64,000 nucleotides of DNA from Comamonadaceae bacterium UBA4962 (lineage in GTDB: Bacteria; Pseudomonadota; Gammaproteobacteria; Burkholderiales; Burkholderiaceae_C): the NCBI GenBank assembly GCA_002397315.1, contig DHAE01000007.1:396875-460874 (forward strand), given 5' to 3'. The translations under genes were made by a program, and so were the position numbers. This document shows positions 34,000 through 42,139 of this stretch, piece after piece (the stretch's first letter is position 1; each line of letters opens with the position of its first letter). The notes under the pieces are model-generated. The model saw only the letters and a list, made by a program, of their open reading frames with translations, had not been told where the DNA came from and made no database searches.

Positions 34000-34338
34000 T
34001 CAGTGGCTCGCCATGGCGGCGCACTCATCGGCGCAGCGGTAGCACGCCTTGGCGCAGTCCTTGCAGTGCTGCGCTTCATGCTTGGCACATTCGTCGCCGC
34101 AAGCTCGGCAGATCTTGGCGCACAGCGCGCAGATGGCCTGCGCTTGTTCGCTGTTGCGGGCCATCGCATTGGCGGCCAGGCTGCAGATGGCGGCGCAGTC
34201 CACATCGAGTGCAATGCACCGGGCCATCATCTTCACGTCCTCTTCTTGAAGACAGGCGGCAAAGCACTGGTTGCACGCGGCAGCGCAGTCGAAACAGGCC
34301 TGGATGCAACTCTGATGGGGGGTCGAGGTAGAGGTCAT
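34000..34338 (-). CDS. Four-helix-bundle copper storage protein (Csp-like)
   Basis: 112 aa with 18 cysteines arranged as repeated CxxxC/CxxC pairs along four predicted helices (CIQACFDCAAACNQCFAAC, CIALDVDCAAIC, CALCAKICRACGDEC, CKDCAKACYRCADEC). This is the pattern of Csp/DUF326 proteins, which hold many Cu(I) ions inside the bundle. No signal peptide, so of the cytosolic (Csp3-like) kind. AAGGAGAT sits in front of the ATG at 34338. Followed by the DUF305 gene. Confidence 0.9.
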   Translation of the reverse strand: MTSTSTPHQSCIQACFDCAAACNQCFAACLQEEDVKMMARCIALDVDCAAICSLAANAMARNSEQAQAICALCAKICRACGDECAKHEAQHCKDCAKACYRCADECAAMASH

Positions 34339-34638
34339 AGGTATCTCCTTGTGATCGTTCGAAGGGGTTTTGCGGAACGCAAATCCTGCGCATTTGCAGC
34401 GCGAGGAACGGTCATCTTCTGCGTCAGTGCGCGGCGCGCGCTGTAGGCAAGCGCCGACGATTGACCTCTGATGGCAGGTTTTTTGCGCTGGGGGCGCTGA
34501 GGATTACGAGGAGATTTCAGAACCGTAATCGCAAGGTCATCTCTGGGTTCGCGACCGATTTCTAGACTTCTTTCCATGGCGCAAAAAGCGCTATCTGGAA
34601 GGTCCATATCGGGCATCCGGCCACCCAGGAGAACCATC
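34339..34638. other. 300-bp divergent control region (Csp-like / DUF4148 locus 2)
   Basis: No gene here. It holds the ribosome site of the Csp-like gene, and the response-regulator-like box and -10 of the DUF4148 locus 2. A wider perfect repeat GATTACG (34502-34508) / CGTAATC (34524-34530) overlaps that box. Confidence 0.6.
34513..34568 (+). promoter_or_regulatory. Response-regulator-like box plus -10, DUF4148 locus 2
   Basis: GATTTC-N6-GTAATC (34513-34530), then exactly 32 nt, then TAGACT (34563-34568). Base-for-base similar to locus 1, including TTTCTAGACTTCTTTCCATG around the -10. Located 70 bp upstream of the gene at 34639. Confidence 0.65.
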
Positions 34639-35010
34639 ATGAAAACCCGCACCGCACTCATCGCTGCCAGCCTCGCCATCTCGGCCGGCGCATCGTTCGC
34701 AACCTCGGTCTACCACCCCAGCGCAAGCCAGGAAGAAGGCGTGAGCCTTGCCGCCGATCACCTGGGCGGCGCGGTCTCGCGCCAAGCCGTACAAGGCGCT
34801 GTTATCGCTGCGCAGCAAGACGGCTCTTTGCACTGGATCAGCCGTGGTTACCCGGCCACGTACCCGTTGGTGAAAGGACCGGCCCTCACCAAGACGCGCC
34901 AGCAGGTCAGCGGTGAGCTGCAAGCGGCAAAGCGCAGTCCCGTCACGCAAGACGGTGTGCGCGATCTCGGTGGCGAAGCCGGCTGGGTGGATGCCCGCCA
35001 ACTGCCCTGA
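34639..35010 (+). CDS. DUF4148-type secreted protein, SVYHP class (locus 2)
   Basis: 123 aa paralogue of 3767-4132. Signal peptide ends near ASFA; mature TSVYHPSASQEEGVSLAADHLGG, the shared core DGSLHWISRGYPATYPLVK, one TRQQVSGELQAAK unit and the ending GGEAGWVDARQLP. Caught upstream by CAGGAGAACCATC before the ATG at 34639. Sits between the copper-storage genes and copRS, transcribed away from them. Function unknown. Confidence 0.8.
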   Translation: MKTRTALIAASLAISAGASFATSVYHPSASQEEGVSLAADHLGGAVSRQAVQGAVIAAQQDGSLHWISRGYPATYPLVKGPALTKTRQQVSGELQAAKRSPVTQDGVRDLGGEAGWVDARQLP

Positions 35011-35083
35011 GGTCCGCTGACCGCTTGCCACTGAAGTGGCCCGAGCGTCTCCAATGTTCGTCATTCACAACGAAGGAAATCCC

Positions 35084-35614
35084 ATGAAACTCCACTCCGC
35101 CCTTATCGTTCTATCCCTCATTGCTGCGCCGGCTGCGTTCGCTTCGGACCAAACAGCCAACTCCAAAACCCGCGATCAGGTGCGCGCCGAGCTGCTGCAA
35201 GCGGTGCAAAGCGGCGACATGCTGGCCTCGGGCGAATCAGGCCTGACCCTCAAGCAGCTCAACCCGGGTGCTTACCCCTTGACTTCACCCGCTGCGGGCG
35301 CCAAGACCCGTGCACAAGTGCAGGCCGAGCTGGTCCAAGCCATCCAAAGCGGCGACCTGATCGCAGTGGGTGAATCGGGCGCGCGGATGAGCGAGCTGCA
35401 GCCCGCACGTTACCCCGCAGTGGCAGCGGGGCCGACGAAGACCCGTGAACAGGTCCAACGCGAACTCGCGCAAGCCATGGCCGAGGGTGAGGTGGTTGCC
35501 GTGGGCGAAGACGGTCGCACGCTCCACGAGATGTATCCCGAGCGGTACCACGCTGCGCTCCCGGGCGCAGTGGCGGCCAGCTCTCATGCAAGCCCGCAAT
35601 CGTCCAGTTTCTGA
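35084..35614 (+). CDS. DUF4148-type secreted protein with three tandem repeats (locus 2)
   Basis: 176 aa paralogue of 4226-4741. Signal peptide MKLHSALIVLSLIAAPAAFA; repeats at about 28-65, 74-111 and 119-155, each KTRxQVxxELxQAxxxGDxxAxGExGxxLxxxxPxxY, then a Ser/His-rich tail. GAAGGAAATCCC precedes the ATG. It is convergent with copS. The repeat units are more similar between positions in the two paralogues than among themselves, which suggests the two-gene cassette was duplicated after the repeats arose. Confidence 0.82.
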   Translation: MKLHSALIVLSLIAAPAAFASDQTANSKTRDQVRAELLQAVQSGDMLASGESGLTLKQLNPGAYPLTSPAAGAKTRAQVQAELVQAIQSGDLIAVGESGARMSELQPARYPAVAAGPTKTREQVQRELAQAMAEGEVVAVGEDGRTLHEMYPERYHAALPGAVAASSHASPQSSSF

Positions 35615-35712
35615 ATCTGGTCTGGGCACGCCGTTGCGGCGAGCCGGGTCACGGCACCTGGCTCACCGGTCTCAGGTCTTTGGTTCGACAGCAAGGATCG
35701 CTCGCCGCACCT

Positions 35713-37092
35713 TCAAGGAAGCGTTCGTGGAAACTGCATGGTGAAGCGGGTCGCATCCTGCTCAGACTGCACCGTCAACTCCCCGCGATGGGCGCGCACG
35801 ATGGCCTGCGTGATCGACAGGCCCAGCCCTGCGCCGTCCGAGTCCGCCTGGCGGCGAGACTTGTCTGCGCGAAAAAACCGGTCAAACAGCCGGGGCAGCA
35901 TCTCCGGGTCGATGGCGGGCCCGGCATTGGCTACGTGCACGAACACATCGTTGGCCCTTGCTTCCAGCCTTACCTTGACCGTGGTATCGCTGGGCGCATG
36001 CCGGATGGCGTTGGACAGCAGGTTGCTCAGCGCCCTGCGCAGCATGAGCCGGTCGCCCGAGATCTGCGCCGTCCCATCGAACGCGAGCCGCACGTGCTTT
36101 TCGTCGGCCAGCGCCTCATAGAACTCAAACAGCGCCTGCACCTCTGCATGGACCGCGATGGGCTCCGTGGTCGGCAGGATCAGGCCATGGTCTGCCTTGG
36201 CGAGAAACAGCATGTCCGCCACCATCCGCGCCAGGCGCTGGTACTCCTCGGCATTGGACGCCAGGGTCTCGCGGTACTCCTGCGCGGTGCGCGCCTGGCT
36301 GAGCGTGACCTGGGTTTGCGTCATCAGGGTGTTGATGGGGGTGCGCAACTCGTGCGCCAGGTCCGAGGAGAACTCCGACAGCCGGTCAAAGTCGTCCTTG
36401 AGCCGGCGCAGCATTTCGTTGAGGGTGGACGCGAGGTCGCTCATCTCTATCGGAAACTCCTGCGTGGGCATGCGCTCGTCCAGCCGTTGCGCGGTGATGG
36501 CCATTGCCCTGGATCGCATGGCACGCAGGGGCGCCAGCCCGTTCTTGGCGGCCCACCAGCCCAGCAAGCCGGCGACGAGCGTGGCCAGAAGCACGTATAC
36601 CACCAGCGCCTGGATAAGCGACTGCATGAAGTGCTTGTGGTGCGCGATATCGAGCGCCACCCAGACTTCCAGCGGCGCACCTGACGATCCTGCCGGCATC
36701 ATTGCTTGCGTCATTCCCCGGTACTCATGGTTTCCATCCTCCCACGCGGCAACTCCCAGGCGTGCAGTGCGCGTCCTCTGCGCGGTGTCGCGCGGAAACT
36801 CGAAGTTTGCGGTCGCGTAGACGACCTTGCCCTCGCGAAGCACGCTCACATAGAGGCCCTCGTGGCTGTGCAGCACATCGTCGAGGCGAACCTGCAGGTC
36901 CTGTGCAGAACTCGCCTTGCTGATCACCTCGCGCGTCAGGTGGATTTTGTCGCGCAACGCGTCCCGGTCGAGCTCCACAAAGTGCCGGTCGATGGAAATG
37001 GCCACCATGGTGCCCAGCCCGACCAGCACCAGCCCGGAGGCCAGCGTAAAAAATGCCGTCAGCCGGGTCGTCAGCGAATACCGCGCGGTCAC
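35713..37092 (-). CDS. copS: CopS/CusS-type heavy-metal sensor histidine kinase
   Basis: 459 aa. TM1 about 10-32, periplasmic sensor domain, TM2 about 163-185 (YVLLATLVAGLLGWW), HAMP, HisKA with AHELRTPINTL, and ATPase domain with LSNLLSNAIRHA and GAGLGLSITQAI. Family role: detects periplasmic Cu/Ag. Its ATG overlaps the copR stop (ATGA). The sensor domain contains Met/His (MTQAMMPAG, AHHKHFMQS). Substrate assignment to copper rests on the neighbouring copper genes. Confidence 0.9.
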   Translation of the reverse strand: MTARYSLTTRLTAFFTLASGLVLVGLGTMVAISIDRHFVELDRDALRDKIHLTREVISKASSAQDLQVRLDDVLHSHEGLYVSVLREGKVVYATANFEFPRDTAQRTRTARLGVAAWEDGNHEYRGMTQAMMPAGSSGAPLEVWVALDIAHHKHFMQSLIQALVVYVLLATLVAGLLGWWAAKNGLAPLRAMRSRAMAITAQRLDERMPTQEFPIEMSDLASTLNEMLRRLKDDFDRLSEFSSDLAHELRTPINTLMTQTQVTLSQARTAQEYRETLASNAEEYQRLARMVADMLFLAKADHGLILPTTEPIAVHAEVQALFEFYEALADEKHVRLAFDGTAQISGDRLMLRRALSNLLSNAIRHAPSDTTVKVRLEARANDVFVHVANAGPAIDPEMLPRLFDRFFRADKSRRQADSDGAGLGLSITQAIVRAHRGELTVQSEQDATRFTMQFPRTLP

Positions 37093-37775
37093 TCGCCGTC
37101 CTCCGGTGCCTCAAGGACATAGCCCATGCCCCGCACGGTCTGGATGAGCTTGATGTCATAGGCGTCATCGATCTTGGCGCGCAGGCGGCGCATCGCCACC
37201 TCGATGACGTTCGAATCGCTGTCGAAATTCATGTCCCAGACCTGGGAGGCAATCAGCGAGCGCGGCAGGACTTCACCGTGCCGGCGCATCAGCAGTTCCA
37301 GGAGCCCGAACTCCTTGGCCGTGAGGTCGATGCGCTTGCCCGCGCGGCCCACGCGCCTGCGCAGCAGATCCAGCTCCAGGTCCGCCACTTGCAGCACAGT
37401 GACTTCGGTGCCGTTGCGCCCGCGCCGCAAGATCGTGCGCACCCGTGCGAGCAACTCCGCGAACGAAAAGGGCTTGACCAGGTAGTCGTCGGCGCCCAGT
37501 TCCAACCCTTTGACGCGGTCTTGCACCTGGTCCTTGGCGGTGAGGAACAGCACGGGCATTTCCTGCCCGCCCCGGCGCAGGCTCTTGAGGACCTGCCAGC
37601 CGTCCATGCCAGGCAGCATCACGTCGAGAATCACGAGGTCGTAGTCGCCTTCCTGGGCCATGTGCAACCCGTCCACCCCGTTGTGAACCAGATCGGCATT
37701 GAAGCCCGCCTCGCGCAAGCCCTGGCGCAGGTATTCCCCGGCTTTGATCTCATCCTCGACGATCAATATCTTCAC
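37089..37775 (-). CDS. copR: CopR/CusR-type response regulator
   Basis: 228 aa OmpR/PhoB regulator: acidic pocket E7/D8, phosphoacceptor Asp51 (LVILDVMLPGMDG), VKPFSFAELLARV, and winged helix with LPRSLIASQVWDMNFDSDSN. Very similar to CzcR at 12420. It is divergent from the 104-aa protein gene at 37928; the 152-bp gap holds a GATAAC-N6-GTAATC box. Confidence 0.9.
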   Translation of the reverse strand: MKILIVEDEIKAGEYLRQGLREAGFNADLVHNGVDGLHMAQEGDYDLVILDVMLPGMDGWQVLKSLRRGGQEMPVLFLTAKDQVQDRVKGLELGADDYLVKPFSFAELLARVRTILRRGRNGTEVTVLQVADLELDLLRRRVGRAGKRIDLTAKEFGLLELLMRRHGEVLPRSLIASQVWDMNFDSDSNVIEVAMRRLRAKIDDAYDIKLIQTVRGMGYVLEAPEDGE

Positions 37776-37842
37776 AAAAGACTCTCCTGGCGCAAACGTG
37801 TGTGGCCGCCAGTGTGCCTCCAGACACCGTAGCTTTCAGCGA

Positions 37843-37898
37843 GATAACAAAGAAGTAATCAAGCCGTTATGTCCCTGGTAGCAGGCCTCAAACAGAAT
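37843..37898 (+). promoter_or_regulatory. Response-regulator-like box plus -10 for periplasmic copper operon
   Basis: GATAAC-N6-GTAATC (37843-37860), 32 nt, then CAGAAT (37893-37898), the same geometry as the DUF4148 promoters. It faces the gene at 37928 and its downstream copper operon, and lies in the copR divergent region. Confidence 0.55.
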
Positions 37899-37927
37899 GC
37901 CTTTCATCAAGAACGCATGGTGAAACT

Positions 37928-38242
37928 ATGACCCATCCCTGGCTTTCACGACCTACCTCAAGCTACTGGCTGGCCGCTGGAATGCTGCTACCGTCCCTGG
38001 CCCTCGCGCAGGCACCAGATACGGCACCGAAGACGGACTACCCGTTGCAGTACAGCTCGGCCTTCTCGGACTACCAGGCCTACAAGGACCAGCCGGTGCA
38101 ACCCTGGCGGGAGGCCAACGACAAGGTGGGCGAGATCGGCGGCTGGCGCGCTTACGCCAAGGAAATGCGCCAAACAGCGCCGGCTGGCGGGCAGGATCAG
38201 CCAGGCCAAGGCCATGACGCCCACCACGGAGGCAAGCAATGA
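37928..38242 (+). CDS. Small secreted protein, first gene of the periplasmic copper operon
   Basis: 104 aa. Signal peptide ends near LALAQA. Mature part PLQYSSAFSDYQAYKDQPVQPWREANDKVGEIGGWRAYAKE, then a His/Gln-rich tail (GHDAHHGG). Overlaps the next gene by 4 bases (ATGA). Unnamed small proteins of this type usually precede the TolC-like lipoprotein in Cupriavidus and Acidovorax copper clusters. Function unknown. The His-rich tail may bind copper. Confidence 0.75.
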   Translation: MTHPWLSRPTSSYWLAAGMLLPSLALAQAPDTAPKTDYPLQYSSAFSDYQAYKDQPVQPWREANDKVGEIGGWRAYAKEMRQTAPAGGQDQPGQGHDAHHGGKQ

Positions 38243-39675
38243 GCCGGGCCGCGTCCATGCCCCGCACCAAGCTGTTGATCGCGCTGGCCGCCGTGGCGGT
38301 CTTGAGCGGCTGCGCCAGTGCGAACCTGGAGCAAAGCCTCTCCGATACCAACACGACCACCAAGAGTTTCACGGACGGGCAACTGAGCCTGGCGCGGGAC
38401 GCCAAGGAGCGTGATGCCCTGCGCAGCCGTGCCTCCGATCTGCTGAGCAGGCCGCTCAGTCAAAAGGATGCGGTACAGCTCGCCCTGGTCAACAGTCCGG
38501 CCCTGCAAGCTGTCGTGGCACAGAACTGGGCGGATTCGGCCGCAGCCGCACAATCGGCGCGTATCGCCAACCCGATCTTGACCCTGGAGAGGGTCCGACT
38601 GGGCGATGAAACAGAGATCGGCCGCCTGCTGTCCTTTGGGCTGCTGGATCTGCTCACATTGCCGTCGCGCATCGGAGTCGCAGAGCGGCGCATCAAGCAA
38701 AACCAGCTCAAGCTCAGCGCCGAAGTGATCGATCAGGTCACGCAGGTACGCCAAGCCTGGGTCCGTGCGGTGGCCGCGCAGCAGACCCTGGCTTACACCC
38801 AACAGGTCTATGCCAGCGCGCAGGCCAGCGCCGAGCTGGCCAAACGCCTGCAGTCGGTGGGCAACTTCAACAAGCTCGACCGTGCCCGCCAGCAGGCGTT
38901 CTACGCTGATACCGCTACGCAGCTGGCCAGCGCACAGCACCAGACCACGGCCGCGAAGGAGGAGCTGGTGCGCCTGCTCGGCCTGGACGACAGCCAGGCG
39001 GCCATGCTGAAGTTGCCCGAGCGCCTTCCGGCCCTGCCCAAGGAACCCATGTCGGCGCAGGAGGCGGGTCGCCTGGCCTCCCAAGGCCGCCTGGATTTGC
39101 AGATTGCCAAGGCCGACTACGAAGCCGCTGCGCGTTCGCAGGGCTGGAACACGGTCACGACGTTCACCGACATCGAGCTGGGCGTGCGGCGCGATTCCGT
39201 GTTCGACGCCGCAGAAGGCACGCACCAAACCCGGCGCGGTTTCGAAATCAGCCTGCAACTGCCCATCTTCGACTGGGGCGGCGTCAAGCGCGACGCCATG
39301 AATGCCCAGACACTCGCAGCGGCCAACCGCCTGGAGGCCGCAGCACGGTCTGCCGGATCGAACCTGCGCGAGAGCTACTCGGCCTATCGCACTGCTTACG
39401 ACATCGCCCGCCACCACCGCGACGAGGTCATTCCACTGAGAAAGACCATCTCCGAAGAAAACCAGCTTCGCTACAACGGGATGCTGATCAGTGTCTTCGA
39501 ACTGCTGGCCGACTCCCGCGACCAGGTCAATTCGGTGATGGCCGCGCTCAACGCCGAGCAGCAGTTCTGGCAGGCCGACGCGGCCCTGCAGGCCTCACTC
39601 ATCGGCAAACCCACCAGCGCCAGCGTGGCAGGCGGTGGAGGCGGCGGCACCGCCGAAGCTGCTGCCGGTCATTGA
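38239..39675 (+). CDS. TolC-family outer-membrane lipoprotein in copper operon
   Basis: 478 aa. Lipobox AVLSGC gives a lipid-anchored mature N-terminus. Long helical OEP domains include LVNSPALQAVVAQNWADSAA and LQLPIFDWGGVKRDAMNAQ. C-terminal Gly-rich tail (GGGGGG, about 466-471). No RND pump accompanies it here; it is followed by a multicopper oxidase instead. It could serve as an outer-membrane channel or a CopB-like copper-sequestering partner (inference). Confidence 0.85.
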   Translation: MSRAASMPRTKLLIALAAVAVLSGCASANLEQSLSDTNTTTKSFTDGQLSLARDAKERDALRSRASDLLSRPLSQKDAVQLALVNSPALQAVVAQNWADSAAAAQSARIANPILTLERVRLGDETEIGRLLSFGLLDLLTLPSRIGVAERRIKQNQLKLSAEVIDQVTQVRQAWVRAVAAQQTLAYTQQVYASAQASAELAKRLQSVGNFNKLDRARQQAFYADTATQLASAQHQTTAAKEELVRLLGLDDSQAAMLKLPERLPALPKEPMSAQEAGRLASQGRLDLQIAKADYEAAARSQGWNTVTTFTDIELGVRRDSVFDAAEGTHQTRRGFEISLQLPIFDWGGVKRDAMNAQTLAAANRLEAAARSAGSNLRESYSAYRTAYDIARHHRDEVIPLRKTISEENQLRYNGMLISVFELLADSRDQVNSVMAALNAEQQFWQADAALQASLIGKPTSASVAGGGGGGTAEAAAGH

Positions 39676-39695
39676 TCCCCACTAGGAATCCACTC

Positions 39696-41108
39696 ATGAA
39701 TTCGAGAAGAGACTTTTTTCGGTTTGCAGGTATCGCGGGGGGAGCCGTAGCCGCCGCCAGTGTGAGCCGGGTGGCGATGGCCGCCTTGCCCGAGCCGGTG
39801 TTCCAGACGAGTCCGGACACCATGGCGCCCCTCGTGCCCAACAGCGGACGCCCTTACAACCCCGTGGTCACGCTCAATGGATGGACGCTGCCTTGGCGCA
39901 TGAACCAGGGCGTCAAGGAATTCCATCTGGTGGCCGAGCCCGTGGTGCGAGAGATGGCGCCCGGCTTCAAGGCCCATCTCTGGGGGTACAACGGCCAGAG
40001 TCCTGGGCCGACCATTGAAGTGGTGGAAGGCGATCGCGTTCGCATTTTTGTGACGAACAAGCTGTCCGAGCACACCAGCATTCACTGGCACGGCCAGCGG
40101 CTGCCCAACGGCATGGATGGCGTAGCGGGCCTGAACCAGCCCGCGATTCAGCCGGGCAAGACCTTCGTTTACGAATTCGTCGCTCGCCGCCCCGGGACTT
40201 TCATGTACCACCCGCACGCGGACGAGATGACCCAGATGGCCATGGGCATGATGGGCTTCTGGATCACGCACCCCAAGGCCAAGCACCCGCTCATCGATGA
40301 GGTCAATCGGGACTTCTGCTTCCTGCTCAACGCCTACGACATCGATCCGGGCAGCTACACGCCCAAGATCATGACGATGCTGGACTTCAATCTGTGGAGC
40401 TGGAACAGCCGCATCTTCCCTGGGATCGATTCGCTGAACGTTCGTCTCAACGACAAGGTCCGCATTCGCATCGGCAACCTGACCATGACCAACCACCCCA
40501 TCCACGTGCACGGGCACGAGTTCCTGGTCACCGGCACGGACGGCGGGCCCACGCCCAAGAGCACGCGGCTCTATGAGGTGACGACCGACGTTGCGGTGGG
40601 GCAGATGCGCCAGATCGAATTCGTGGCCGACGAGGAAGGCGACTGGGCGTTCCATTGCCACAAGAGCCACCACACGATGAACGCCATGGGCCACGACATT
40701 CCCACCATGATCGGGGTGGACCATCGAGGCGTGGCCAAGAAGATCAACAACCTCATCCCCGAGTACATGGTGATGGGCGAGCGCGGCATGGCGGACATGA
40801 CGGAGATGGAAATGCCCATCCCGGACAACACCATTCCGATGATGACCGGCGAGGGTCCTTTTGGCTCGGTGGAGATGGGCGGCATGTTCAGCGTTCTGAA
40901 GGTGCGCCGTGACCAGAAACCTGGCGACTACAAGAACCCGGGTTGGTACAGGCACCCCGAGGGCACCGTCGCCTACGAGTACACGGGCCCGGTGGCCGAG
41001 CCATCGCGCTTCAAGGCCGAAGGCGGGCAATCCATGCCCCGCAAGGACAAAGGCTCCTCCGATACCGTGGTCAAGGTCAAGAAGCCTTCCGCGCACAGCG
41101 GCCACTGA
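39696..41108 (+). CDS. Periplasmic multicopper oxidase (TAT-exported)
   Basis: 470 aa. Twin-arginine signal (NSRRDFFRFAGIAGG). Copper ligands are all visible: HWHG (type 2/3), YHPHADE, NHPIHVHGHEF and HCHKSHHTMNAMGH, the last with the His-Cys-His of the T1 centre. The Met-rich insertion of the larger CopA/PcoA oxidases is short (EMEMPIPDNTIPMM). Role by family: oxidises Cu(I) to less toxic Cu(II) in the periplasm. Preceded by AGGAAT. Confidence 0.92.
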   Translation: MNSRRDFFRFAGIAGGAVAAASVSRVAMAALPEPVFQTSPDTMAPLVPNSGRPYNPVVTLNGWTLPWRMNQGVKEFHLVAEPVVREMAPGFKAHLWGYNGQSPGPTIEVVEGDRVRIFVTNKLSEHTSIHWHGQRLPNGMDGVAGLNQPAIQPGKTFVYEFVARRPGTFMYHPHADEMTQMAMGMMGFWITHPKAKHPLIDEVNRDFCFLLNAYDIDPGSYTPKIMTMLDFNLWSWNSRIFPGIDSLNVRLNDKVRIRIGNLTMTNHPIHVHGHEFLVTGTDGGPTPKSTRLYEVTTDVAVGQMRQIEFVADEEGDWAFHCHKSHHTMNAMGHDIPTMIGVDHRGVAKKINNLIPEYMVMGERGMADMTEMEMPIPDNTIPMMTGEGPFGSVEMGGMFSVLKVRRDQKPGDYKNPGWYRHPEGTVAYEYTGPVAEPSRFKAEGGQSMPRKDKGSSDTVVKVKKPSAHSGH

Positions 41109-41156
41109 AAAACGTTCCTGAAGAATTTCCCCCGAATCCACTCCAACGAGGTACCT

Positions 41157-41642
41157 ATGCAACGCAACCTTTCCCTGATCGCCGCCTGCGCCCTGGTGGC
41201 GCTGTCTTTCAACAGCTTTGCCGGTGGCAACCATGCCGGTGGCCACGGCCATGGCAGCGCTGACTCGGCCATCGGCGAACCCGGCAAAGCCGCCAAGGTC
41301 AGCCGCACCATCAACGTCGAGATGGCTGACACGATGCGCTTCACGCCTGCCAACATCGCAGTCAAACAAGGCGAGACGGTCCGTTTCGTGATCAAAAACA
41401 CGGGCCAGGTCAAGCACGAGTTCAGCCTGGGCACCGAAGCCGAGCTCAAGGAACACTACGAGGTGATGAAGAAATTCCCCGACATGGAGCACGAAGAGCC
41501 CAGCAAGATCTCCCTGGCCCCAGGCAAGCAGGGTGAAATCATCTGGCAGTTCACCAAGGCCGGGGATGTGAACTTCGCGTGCCTCTACCCAGGCCACTAC
41601 GACGCTGGCATGAAGGGCCAGGTCAAGGTCAGCAAGAAGTAA
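41157..41642 (+). CDS. Periplasmic cupredoxin (CopI-like)
   Basis: 161 aa. Signal peptide ends at SFAGG; His-rich N-terminus (NHAGGHGHG). Single cupredoxin domain with copper ligands His in KHEFSLGT and Cys, His and Met in CLYPGHYDAGM. It resembles the CopI cupredoxin of Rubrivivax, which confers copper tolerance in the periplasm. Lies between the multicopper oxidase and the CusF-like gene, all on the plus strand and closely spaced. Confidence 0.88.
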   Translation: MQRNLSLIAACALVALSFNSFAGGNHAGGHGHGSADSAIGEPGKAAKVSRTINVEMADTMRFTPANIAVKQGETVRFVIKNTGQVKHEFSLGTEAELKEHYEVMKKFPDMEHEEPSKISLAPGKQGEIIWQFTKAGDVNFACLYPGHYDAGMKGQVKVSKK

Positions 41643-41681
41643 TTCATTCCAACGCAATCACATCCACGAAAGGAGCCTCCC

Positions 41682-42020
41682 ATGCGCCAAACCCATCGCC
41701 ACCTCGCCGCTGCAGCCCTGTCGCTGGCCGCCCTGATCCCCGCTGTAGGCATGGCCCAGGCTGCGGCCGAGCCCGCCAAGACCGCTGCGGCCCAGGCCTC
41801 CATGACCGACGGCGAAGTTCGCAAGATCGACAAGGACACGGGCAAGATCACCCTCAAGCATGGTGACATCAAGCACCTGGAGATGCCGGGCATGACCATG
41901 GTGTTCACCGCCAAGGACAAAGCCTTGCTCGACAAGGTTCAGGTGGGCGACAAGGTCCGCTTCATGGCGGCGAGCGAGAGCGGAAAGATGGTGGTCACGG
42001 CCATCGAGCCTGCCAAGTAA
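41682..42020 (+). CDS. CusF-like periplasmic copper-binding protein
   Basis: 112 aa. Signal peptide through VGMAQA; small OB-fold with KHGDIKHLEMPGMTMVF. The two Met ligands of CusF are present, but the Trp that stacks on Cu(I) in E. coli CusF is Met here (EMPGMTM). Ends the periplasmic copper operon. AAAGGAGCC precedes the ATG. Confidence 0.87.
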   Translation: MRQTHRHLAAAALSLAALIPAVGMAQAAAEPAKTAAAQASMTDGEVRKIDKDTGKITLKHGDIKHLEMPGMTMVFTAKDKALLDKVQVGDKVRFMAASESGKMVVTAIEPAK

Positions 42021-42072
42021 GACTGTGTCAGCGCGGGGCGCCACCGAGCGCTCTGCTACCGATAGCACCTGA

Positions 42073-42092
42073 ACGCGGACAGTGGTCCGCGT
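42073..42092. terminator. Hairpin between convergent CusF-like gene and cueR
   Basis: ACGCGGAC (42073-42080) pairs perfectly with GTCCGCGT (42085-42092) over a 4-nt loop in the 119-bp convergent gap. No T tract on either side, so only a tentative bidirectional terminator. Confidence 0.45.
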
Positions 42093-42139
42093 CGGCCGTG
42101 CGTTTCGTGGGAGGCTGCGTATTGCTGCAGCCGTGTGCA

